DNA from: Pseudomonas sp.
GTDB lineage: Bacteria > Pseudomonadota > Gammaproteobacteria > Pseudomonadales > Pseudomonadaceae
Direction of reading: 5' to 3'
DNA: 64,000 nt
Assembly (NCBI RefSeq): GCF_002796985.1
Contig: NZ_PEKX01000008.1
Location: forward strand, 186,001-250,000
Shown in pieces: positions 40,577 to 47,552 of the stretch (positions within the stretch are counted from its first letter, which is position 1; each line of letters opens with the position of its first letter). A model generated the notes under the pieces. It was not told the DNA's origin. It saw only the letters and a program-made list of their open reading frames with translations, and did no database searches. The position numbers and the translations under genes were made by a program.

Positions 40577-41767
40577 TTACAGCGCGTCCAGCGCCTGCAG
40601 GAAATCACGGACGATGTCCTCGCTGTCCTCGATACCCACCGACACACGGATAGTGCCGTCGTGGATGTCCAGCGCGGTCAGGGCCTCGGCGGACAGCGCG
40701 CGATGCGAGGTCTTGCCGGGGTGGGTGATGCTGCTGGCGACGCCGGCCAGCGACGGGGCGAAGGCGGCCAGTTGCAGCTCGCCGATCAGCGTGTCGACCT
40801 GATCCAGGCCGCCCTTAAGGGTGAAACTCAACATGCCCGAGTGGCCCTTGCGGAACAGTCGCTGCGCCAGCTCGAAGTCCGGGTGCGAGGGCAGGCCGGG
40901 GTAGAACACACGAGCGACCTGCGGGTGCGCTTCGAGGGCTTCGGCCAATGCCTGGGCATTCTGTGAGTGAGCCTTCATGCGCAGGGCCAGGGTCTTGGCG
41001 CCGCGGAAGTTCAGCCAGCTCTCGAAGGGGCTGGCGCTACCGCCAGCGTTGATCTGGAAGCGCCGCGCGGCGGCGATCCATTGCGCATCGCCGACCAGCG
41101 CGCCGCCCATGGCGTCGCTGTGGCCGTTGAGGTATTTGGTGGTGCTGTGGATCACCAGGTCGGCGCCGTCGCGCAGCGGTTGGTAGAGCACCGGCGAGAG
41201 GAAGGTGTTGTCCACCAGCAGCTTGAGGTTGTGGCGGCGGGCGAGGTCGGCCAGCGCCGGCACGTTGCTCACGCGCACCAGTGGGTTGGAGGCGGTCTCG
41301 GTGTAGATCAGCTTGGTGCCCGGCGTGATCGCCGCTTCCACCGCCGCCAGATCATTGAGATCGAGCAGGGTGGCGGTGATGCCGAAGCGCGTCAGTTCTT
41401 TCTCGATCAGGCTCTGGGTGGTGCCGTACAGCTCGCGGCTGGCGATCAGGTGATCGCCGGCGCCGAGCACGCCGAGCAGCGCGGCGGAAATCGCCGCCAT
41501 GCCCGAGGCGGAGAACAGCGCGTCCTCGCCCCCTTCCAGCTCGCGCAGCAGCTCTTCCACCGCGCTGTGGTTCGGGTTGCCGATGCGCGTGTACATGTAG
41601 TTGTCGGGGTTGCCGGCGAGGAAGTCGTCGACCTGCTCCAGCGAGTCGTAGACGAACACCGAGCTCTGGTAGATCGGCTGGCTCTTGGCGCGGGTGACCA
41701 TGCGCCGGTCGACATCGTGGCCGGCGTGCACGGCGCGAGTGGAGAGGCCTTTGGCGTGATCGCTCAT
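40577..41767 (-). CDS. Cys/Met-metabolism PLP-dependent enzyme (cystathionine synthase/lyase type)
   Basis: A 396-aa fold-type I enzyme. YMYTRIGNPNHSAVE (phosphate-binding Tyr/Arg) is near residues 58-72, SGMAAISAALLG near 88, and the PLP-lysine segment STTKYLNGHSD near 203. It could be a cystathionine gamma-synthase, beta-lyase or methionine gamma-lyase. The context (MetQ nearby, sulfur genes) supports sulfur amino acid metabolism. Confidence 0.88.
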   Translation of the reverse strand: MSDHAKGLSTRAVHAGHDVDRRMVTRAKSQPIYQSSVFVYDSLEQVDDFLAGNPDNYMYTRIGNPNHSAVEELLRELEGGEDALFSASGMAAISAALLGVLGAGDHLIASRELYGTTQSLIEKELTRFGITATLLDLNDLAAVEAAITPGTKLIYTETASNPLVRVSNVPALADLARRHNLKLLVDNTFLSPVLYQPLRDGADLVIHSTTKYLNGHSDAMGGALVGDAQWIAAARRFQINAGGSASPFESWLNFRGAKTLALRMKAHSQNAQALAEALEAHPQVARVFYPGLPSHPDFELAQRLFRKGHSGMLSFTLKGGLDQVDTLIGELQLAAFAPSLAGVASSITHPGKTSHRALSAEALTALDIHDGTIRVSVGIEDSEDIVRDFLQALDAL

Positions 41768-41887
41768 GGCAGGTACCTCAGATAAGAAAAACGCCGGTGG
41801 AACCTGCCCACCGGCGTCGAAGCGGGTGCGCCATCGGGCGCGCCCAGCGTGGGAGTCGTTGCGCCCGGCCAGCGGCCGGGCGACGGA

Positions 41888-42667
41888 TCAGAAGGCGGGC
41901 ACCACGGCGCCGTTGTACTTCTTCTCGATGAAGGCTTTGACTTCCGGGCTGGTCAGGGCGGCGGAGAGTTTCTTCAGGGCGTCGCTGTCCTTGTTGTCCG
42001 GGCGTGCCACCAGGTAGTTCACGTAGGGCGAGTTGCGGTCTTCGAGGATCAGTGCGTCCTTCACCGGGTTGAGCTTGGCTTCCAGCGCATAGTTGGTGTT
42101 GATCAGGTCCAGGTCGACCTGGTCCAGCACGCGCGGCAGCAGGGCCGATTCCAGTTCCTTGAACTTCAGGTGCTTGGGGTTCTCGGCGATGTCTTTCGGG
42201 GTGGCCAGGGCGTTGCTCGGGTCTTTCAGCTTGATCACGCCGGCTTTCTGCAGCAGGAGCAGGGCGCGGCCGCTGTTGCTGCCTTCGTTGGGGATGGCCA
42301 CGGTCGCGCCGTCCGGCAGCTCGGCCAGGGACTTGTACTTCTTCGAGTAGCCGCCGAAGGGCTCGACGTGCACGCCGGTCACGGTGACCAGGTTGGTGCC
42401 CTTGCCGGCGTTGAAGTTGTCCAGGTACGGCTTGGTCTGGAAGTAGTTGGCGTCCAGGCGCTTCTCGGCGACCTGCACGTTGGGCTGCACGTAGTCGGTG
42501 AAGACCTTGATCTCCAGGTCCACGCCTTCCTTGGCCAGGGTCGGCTTGATCAGTTCGAGGATCTCGGCGTGGGGAACCGGGGTGGCGGCGACGATGAGCT
42601 TCTCGTTGGCGAAGGCCGAGGTGCTGAAGGCAGTGGCGAGGGCGGTCAGAAGCAGCAGCTTTTTCAT
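41888..42667 (-). CDS. metQ: MetQ/NlpA-family methionine-binding protein, orphan
   Basis: A 259-aa periplasmic protein with a cleavable signal peptide (residues 1-20, ending SAFA). It carries no lipobox cysteine, unlike E. coli MetQ. Family motifs are PHAEILELIKP, VFTDYVQPN, KPYLDNFN and PNEGSNSGRALLLLQ. No metN or metI is adjacent, so a partner permease must be elsewhere. It is upstream of the PLP enzyme and the AAA+ gene on the same strand. Confidence 0.9.
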   Translation of the reverse strand: MKKLLLLTALATAFSTSAFANEKLIVAATPVPHAEILELIKPTLAKEGVDLEIKVFTDYVQPNVQVAEKRLDANYFQTKPYLDNFNAGKGTNLVTVTGVHVEPFGGYSKKYKSLAELPDGATVAIPNEGSNSGRALLLLQKAGVIKLKDPSNALATPKDIAENPKHLKFKELESALLPRVLDQVDLDLINTNYALEAKLNPVKDALILEDRNSPYVNYLVARPDNKDSDALKKLSAALTSPEVKAFIEKKYNGAVVPAF

Positions 42668-42784
42668 TGCGATGTCCTTGTGGGGCAGATGACCGCTGGC
42701 GTCCGGGCCGGCCGGGATGGGGCCTTCGTACGGGCGGTGGATTCTTTTCCGCGGCTCACTCGGCAGCGGTTGAGGCGAAAGTTA

Positions 42785-42845
42785 GCGGGATTTTTTATTC
42801 CAATAAAATACTAATTTTTCATTTTCATATTCGATTTTGTTCATA
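42785..42845 (-). promoter_or_regulatory. AT-rich promoter region of metQ
   Basis: A sharply AT-rich segment (TTTTTTATTCCAATAAAATA onward) includes the dyad TTTATTCCAATAAA. It resembles the AT tract before tauA and may be a sulfur-starvation (CysB-type) target. That is inference. The wider gap 42668-43144 also holds the cioA control region. Confidence 0.4.
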
Positions 42846-42953
42846 TGAGCGGTGGGTGCGTGGCCTGAGACAAGCTGTCGCGCGACACCCCGTCGCGCGG
42901 CAACCCACCACTGCGGTCCGCCTCCACAGGGCGCGTAAGATCAAGGCGTTTTC

Positions 42954-42967
42954 TTGAGCGGCGTCAA
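42954..42967 (+). promoter_or_regulatory. ANR/FNR-like dyad upstream of cioA
   Basis: TTGAGCGGCGTCAA matches the spacing of the ANR consensus (TTGAT-N4-ATCAA) with one mismatch in each half. In P. aeruginosa, cioAB is known to be controlled by oxygen through ANR. The site is 177 bases before the ATG, so its promoter placement is unverified. Confidence 0.4.
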
Positions 42968-43144
42968 TGCAGATGGTGGTCCATTCTGATTGAGCGGCGA
43001 AAAGGATCCAAACCGACAGCAGATCGGTGGCTCGAAACTGAGTCATTGCAGAAGAGAAACATCACGCAAGAACGCCCTGCGCACGCGCAAGGTACGGTGC
43101 TCGACCCTTCCGTGGGGTTGGCGTCAGCCTGAAGAGGAATCGTC

Positions 43145-44581
43145 ATGTTCGGATTAGAGGCGCTCGACCTGGCTCGAATCCAGTTCGCCTTTACCGTGTC
43201 CTTCCACATCATCTTCCCTGCCATCACCATCGGCCTGGCCAGTTACCTGGCAGTGCTCGAAGGCTTGTGGCTGAAGACCAATGAGGAGGTCTACCGCGAC
43301 CTCTATCACTTCTGGTCGAAGATATTCGCCGTCAACTTCGGCATGGGCGTGGTCTCCGGCCTCGTCATGGCCTACCAGTTCGGCACCAACTGGAGCGCCT
43401 TCTCGGCCTTCGCCGGGAGCGTCACCGGCCCGTTGCTGACCTATGAAGTGCTCACGGCGTTCTTCCTTGAAGCCGGCTTCCTCGGCGTCATGCTGTTCGG
43501 TTGGCACCGTGTCGGCCCGGGCCTGCACTTCTTCGCCACGGTGATGGTGGCGATCGGTACGTTGATCTCCACCTTCTGGATCCTCGCCTCCAACAGCTGG
43601 ATGCAGACCCCGCAGGGCCACGAGATCGTCAACGGCGTCGTGGTGCCGGTGGACTGGCTGGCAATCATCTTCAACCCGTCGTTCCCCTATCGCCTGCTGC
43701 ACATGGCGATCGCCTCGTTCGTCGCCACCGCCTTCTTCGTCGGCGCCTCGGCGGCCTGGCACCTGCTGCGCGGCCGCGACAACCCGGCGATCCGCAAGAT
43801 GCTCTCGATGGCGATGTGGATGGCGCTGATCGTGGCGCCGATCCAGGCCATGGTCGGCGACGCCCACGGTCTGAACACGCTCAAGCACCAGCCGGCGAAG
43901 ATCGCCGCGATGGAAGGCCACTGGGACAACAGCAGCGGTGAACCGACCCCGCTGATCCTGTTCGGCTGGCCGGACATGGAGCGCGAGGAAACCCGCTTCA
44001 AGGTTGAGATTCCGGTGCTCGGCAGCCTGATCCTGAACCACAGCCTGAGCGAACCGATCCCGGCGCTGAAGGACTTCCCCAAGGCCGACCGGCCCAACTC
44101 CACGGTGGTCTTCTGGTCGTTCCGCATCATGGCCGGCCTGGGCATGCTGATGATCTTCGTCGGCCTGTGGAGCGCCTGGCTGCGCTGGCGCAAGCGGCTG
44201 TTCGAGAACCGCCTGTTCCTCAAGCTGGTGCTGTGGATGGGGCCGTCCGGCCTGATCGCGATTCTCGCCGGCTGGTTCACTACCGAGATCGGTCGCCAGC
44301 CCTGGGTCGTCTACGGGCTGATGCGCACCGCGGATGCGGTATCCAATCACAGCGTCACGCAGATGAGCCTGACCCTGGTGATGTTCGTGCTGGTGTACTT
44401 CAGCCTGTTCGGCGTCGGCATCGGCTACATGATGCGCCTGGTGCGCAAGGGCCCGGTCACCCACGAGGGCCGCGAAACCAGCCACGGCGGTGCCGGCCAG
44501 AAACGCACGGCGGCGCGGCCGCTGTCGGCCACCGAAGAGGGTTTTGACGACGATGACAGCACTGAAGCGGGGAGGAACTGA
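43145..44581 (+). CDS. cioA: Cyanide-insensitive terminal oxidase (bd-type) subunit I
   Basis: A 478-aa membrane protein with nine or so helices. His near residue 20 (SFHIIFPAITIG), GWHRVGPGLHFF and TTEIGRQPWVVYG are quinol-oxidase subunit I signatures. The Q loop is short, as in CioA-type oxidases rather than CydA of E. coli. It oxidises quinol and reduces O2 to water. It is followed three bases later by cioB. Confidence 0.95.
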   Translation: MFGLEALDLARIQFAFTVSFHIIFPAITIGLASYLAVLEGLWLKTNEEVYRDLYHFWSKIFAVNFGMGVVSGLVMAYQFGTNWSAFSAFAGSVTGPLLTYEVLTAFFLEAGFLGVMLFGWHRVGPGLHFFATVMVAIGTLISTFWILASNSWMQTPQGHEIVNGVVVPVDWLAIIFNPSFPYRLLHMAIASFVATAFFVGASAAWHLLRGRDNPAIRKMLSMAMWMALIVAPIQAMVGDAHGLNTLKHQPAKIAAMEGHWDNSSGEPTPLILFGWPDMEREETRFKVEIPVLGSLILNHSLSEPIPALKDFPKADRPNSTVVFWSFRIMAGLGMLMIFVGLWSAWLRWRKRLFENRLFLKLVLWMGPSGLIAILAGWFTTEIGRQPWVVYGLMRTADAVSNHSVTQMSLTLVMFVLVYFSLFGVGIGYMMRLVRKGPVTHEGRETSHGGAGQKRTAARPLSATEEGFDDDDSTEAGRN

Positions 44582-44584
44582 GCC

Positions 44585-45592
44585 ATGGGAATCGATCTTC
44601 CGCTGATCTGGGCGATCATCATCATCTTCGGCGTGATGATGTACGTGGTGATGGACGGCTTCGATCTGGGCATCGGCATGCTCTACCCGTTCTTCAAGGA
44701 CGAGGGCGACCGCGATGTGATGATGAATACCGTGGCGCCGGTCTGGGACGGCAACGAGACCTGGCTGGTACTGGGCGGCGCCGCGCTGTTCGGCGCCTTC
44801 CCGGTGGCCTATTCGGCCGTGCTCTCGGCGCTGTACCTGCCACTGATGCTGATGCTCGTCGGGCTGATCTTCCGCGGTGTGGCCTTCGAGTTCCGCTTCA
44901 AGGCACGGGCCAACAAACGGCACCTGTGGGACAAGTCGTTCATCGTAGGCTCCTTGGTGGCGACCTTCTTCCAGGGTGTGGCGCTGGGCGCCTTCATCGA
45001 AGGCATCCCGGTGGCGAACCGTCAGTTCGTCGGCGGCTCGCTCGACTGGCTGGCGCCGTTCCCGCTGTTCTGCGGCCTCGGTCTGGTGGTCGCCTACAGC
45101 CTGCTGGGCTGCACCTGGCTGATCATGAAGACCGAAGGCAAGCTGCAGGAACGCATGCATGACCTGGCCAAACCGCTGGCGCTGGTATTGCTCGCCATCA
45201 TTGGCATCGTCAGCCTGTGGACGCCGCTGGCCCACGAGGAAATCGCCCAGCGCTGGTTCAGCCTGCCCAACCTGTTCTGGTTCCTGCCGGTGCCGCTGCT
45301 GGTGCTGCTGACCTTCTACGGCCTGCTGCGCTCGGTGGCGCGCAACGACCACGTGAAGCCGTTCCTGCTCACCCTGGCGCTGATCTTCCTCGGCTACAGC
45401 GGCCTGGGCATCAGCCTGTGGCCGAACATCATTCCGCCGTCGATGTCGATCTGGGATGCCGCCGCGCCGCCGCAGAGCCTGGGCTTCATGCTGGTGGGTG
45501 CGCTGTTCATCATCCCCTTCATCCTCGTCTACACCGCGTGGAGCTACTACGTGTTCCGCGGCAAGGTGAAGCACGGCGACGGCTACCACTAG
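44585..45592 (+). CDS. cioB: Cyanide-insensitive terminal oxidase (bd-type) subunit II
   Basis: A 335-aa membrane protein beginning GIDLPLIWAIIIIFGVMMYV, then DGFDLGIGMLYPF and WDGNETWLVLGG, which identify cytochrome bd subunit II. It pairs with CioA. The spacing (3 bases) and the downstream DUF2474 gene define a three-gene operon. Confidence 0.95.
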   Translation: MGIDLPLIWAIIIIFGVMMYVVMDGFDLGIGMLYPFFKDEGDRDVMMNTVAPVWDGNETWLVLGGAALFGAFPVAYSAVLSALYLPLMLMLVGLIFRGVAFEFRFKARANKRHLWDKSFIVGSLVATFFQGVALGAFIEGIPVANRQFVGGSLDWLAPFPLFCGLGLVVAYSLLGCTWLIMKTEGKLQERMHDLAKPLALVLLAIIGIVSLWTPLAHEEIAQRWFSLPNLFWFLPVPLLVLLTFYGLLRSVARNDHVKPFLLTLALIFLGYSGLGISLWPNIIPPSMSIWDAAAPPQSLGFMLVGALFIIPFILVYTAWSYYVFRGKVKHGDGYH

Positions 45593-45603
45593 AGGTGCGG
45601 AGC

Positions 45604-45753
45604 ATGACTCACGAGGAACAGGAGAAGGCACCGCTGCGCAAGCGGCTGGGCTGGCTGGTGCTGATCTGGGCACTGAGCGTCGCCGGCCTCGGCGTGGCGG
45701 CCTGGCTGATGCGGCTGTTCATGAGCGCCGCAGGGCTGGGCCCGCCGCACTAG
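45604..45753 (+). CDS. DUF2474 small subunit of the CioAB oxidase
   Basis: A 49-aa protein with one transmembrane helix (LGWLVLIWALSVAGLGVAAW) and a charged N-terminus MTHEEQEKAP. It starts 11 bases after cioB with AGAGGTGCGGAGC. DUF2474 proteins follow cioB in many proteobacteria and resemble CydX in size and place, probably stabilising the oxidase. Confidence 0.85.
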   Translation: MTHEEQEKAPLRKRLGWLVLIWALSVAGLGVAAWLMRLFMSAAGLGPPH

Positions 45754-45808
45754 TCCTGACGATCAATCGATCCCATCCGGGTACCGCTCGCGGTGCCCGT
45801 TTCCAAAT

Positions 45809-45841
45809 CCCTCGCCGGTGCTTCCAGCGGGGGTTTTTTTT
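45809..45841 (+). terminator. Terminator of the cio operon
   Basis: The stem CCCTCGCCGG/CCAGCGGGGG (one mismatch, one G-U pair) is followed by eight T. Confidence 0.8.
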
Positions 45842-45850
45842 GGGCTCTTC

Positions 45851-45994
45851 GTAGGAGCGAGCTTGCTCGCGAACAGAAGCTCCCGGCCAACGCCATCATG
45901 CAACCCCGCACCGAACGGTTCCCTCTCCCTTCAGGGAGAGGGCTAGGGAGAGGGCGCCCCTTGCGACGATGTTCGCGAGCAAGCTCGCTCCTAC
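45851..45994. repeat. Nested repeat: family A REP pair enclosing a family D hairpin
   Basis: GTAGGAGCGAGCTTGCTCGCGAA (45851-45873) and its complement TTCGCGAGCAAGCTCGCTCCTAC (45972-45994) flank a CCCTCTCCC/GGGAGAGGG hairpin (45919-45954). It lies between the convergent cio operon and the MFS gene. Confidence 0.85.
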
Positions 45995-46019
45995 AAGAGC
46001 GGAGCGCGCGGCGTGGTGA

Positions 46020-47231
46020 TCAGTGCAACTTGTCGCGCTTGGCCAGGCTCGGGAACAGCTTCACCCACACCCCGGTGACCACCAGCGTGCCAACGCCGCC
46101 TAGCACCACCGCCGGCACCGTGCCAAGCCAGTGGGCGGTCAGGCCGGACTCGAACTCGCCCAGCTGGTTCGAGGCGCCGATGAACAGACCGTTTACCGCG
46201 CTGACCCGGCCACGCATCTCGTCCGGGGTTTCCAGCTGCACGAAGGCGCCGCGGATGACCATGCTGATCATGTCCGCCGCGCCCAGCACCACCAGCACCG
46301 CCAGGGAGAACCAGAACGAGGTCGACAGGCCGAAGGCGATGGTGGTCACGCCGAAGATGCCCACGGCGAGGAACATGATCCGCCCGACGTTGCGCTCGAT
46401 GGGGAAGCGCGCCAGCCAGAACGACATCAGCAACGCGCCCACCGCTGGCGCCGAGCGCAGCAGGCCCAGGCCCCAGGGGCCGGTGAGCAGGATGTCCTTG
46501 GCGAACACCGGCAGCAGCGCGGTGGCGCCGCCCAGCAGCACGGCGAACAGGTCCAGGGAAATGGCGCCGAAGATGTCCGGGCGGCTGCGGATGAAGCGGA
46601 TGCCGGCCAGCAGCGACTCCAGCGTGGCCTTGCCTTGCGCCGCCGGCGCCTGGCGTTTGGGCAGGGTGAGCACCAGGGTGCAGGCGATGAAGTACAGCAC
46701 CGCGGTGGGCGTGTAGACCCAGAAGGCGCCGAAGGCATAGAGGAATCCGCCGAAGGCCGGCGCCGCGATGGTCGCCGCCTGCATTGCCGAGGCGGAGGCC
46801 GCCACCGCGCGGGGGAACAGCGCGGTGGGCACGATGTTCGGCAGCAGCGCCTGGGTGGTCGGCATCTCGAAGGCGCGTGCGGTACCGAGCAGGAAGGCCA
46901 TCACGAAGATCAGCTCGCGGGTCACGTTGTCGGTGCTGGCGCCCACCACCAGCGCCACGGCGATCAGGCCCTGGGCGACCTGGCACAGCGAGGCGATGCG
47001 CCGGCGGTCGTAGCGGTCGGCGACATGGCCGGTGTGCAGCATGAACAGCACGCGCGGGGTGAATTCCACCAGCCCGACCAGGCCCAGGTCGAGCACGTTG
47101 TGGGTCAGCTCGTAGATGTGCCAGCCGATGGCCACGGTGATCATCTGGAAGGCGCTGGCGGTGCAGACGCGCGCGAGCCAGAAGGCGAGGAAGGGGCGGT
47201 GACGCAGCAGGGACGTGGCTTCGGCGGTCAT
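46020..47231 (-). CDS. MFS transporter (EntS/MFS_3 type)
   Basis: A 403-aa protein with twelve helices; GHVADRYDRRRIASL near residue 60 is the MFS loop 2-3 motif. The family exports siderophores or other small compounds. The substrate is not evident. ATG at 47231 fits family starts better than one ten codons upstream. Confidence 0.85.
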   Translation of the reverse strand: MTAEATSLLRHRPFLAFWLARVCTASAFQMITVAIGWHIYELTHNVLDLGLVGLVEFTPRVLFMLHTGHVADRYDRRRIASLCQVAQGLIAVALVVGASTDNVTRELIFVMAFLLGTARAFEMPTTQALLPNIVPTALFPRAVAASASAMQAATIAAPAFGGFLYAFGAFWVYTPTAVLYFIACTLVLTLPKRQAPAAQGKATLESLLAGIRFIRSRPDIFGAISLDLFAVLLGGATALLPVFAKDILLTGPWGLGLLRSAPAVGALLMSFWLARFPIERNVGRIMFLAVGIFGVTTIAFGLSTSFWFSLAVLVVLGAADMISMVIRGAFVQLETPDEMRGRVSAVNGLFIGASNQLGEFESGLTAHWLGTVPAVVLGGVGTLVVTGVWVKLFPSLAKRDKLH

Positions 47232-47339
47232 GGAAGGTGCTTTTGTTAGGAGGCTAAGCAAGGGCTGCGCAGCGTAGCACGCTGTAACACTTTTCCACCT
47301 GTCGTCGGCGAAACGCGCAATTGGCGAATAGTCTCGACC

Positions 47340-47363
47340 TGTCGACTAAAATTTTCGTCGACG
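47340..47363 (+). promoter_or_regulatory. Palindromic candidate operator upstream of the molybdenum hydroxylase operon
   Basis: TGTCGACTAAAATTTTCGTC and then GACG make GTCGAC-N-AAAATTTT-N-GTCGAC, two SalI-like boxes around an AT core. It lies about 190 bases before the large-subunit ATG, in a 321-base gap that also has a TTGACT-like -35 near 47379. The GTCGAC half-site recalls GntR/FadR-type operators, but no regulator is adjacent. Confidence 0.45.
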
Positions 47364-47552
47364 CGACAAGCTGCCCGATTGACTTTGCTTCGCACTATTG
47401 AGGTGCGTTAAAGTTGACAGAAGAGTCAGGTTTTACTGCAGGATCTTTCCTTCGGCGCCCTCCCCGAGACGCCCGCGATTACGTGGCCTCCGAACTCTCT
47501 CCAGCACAGAAAAACCCACATGGGCGGACCTTCAACGCTCAGAGGATGAACC

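Noticed and set aside
43154..45673. An 839-codon minus-strand frame opposite cioAB
   Set aside because: Rich in His, Gln, Arg and Ala with no domain; a shadow of cioA and cioB.
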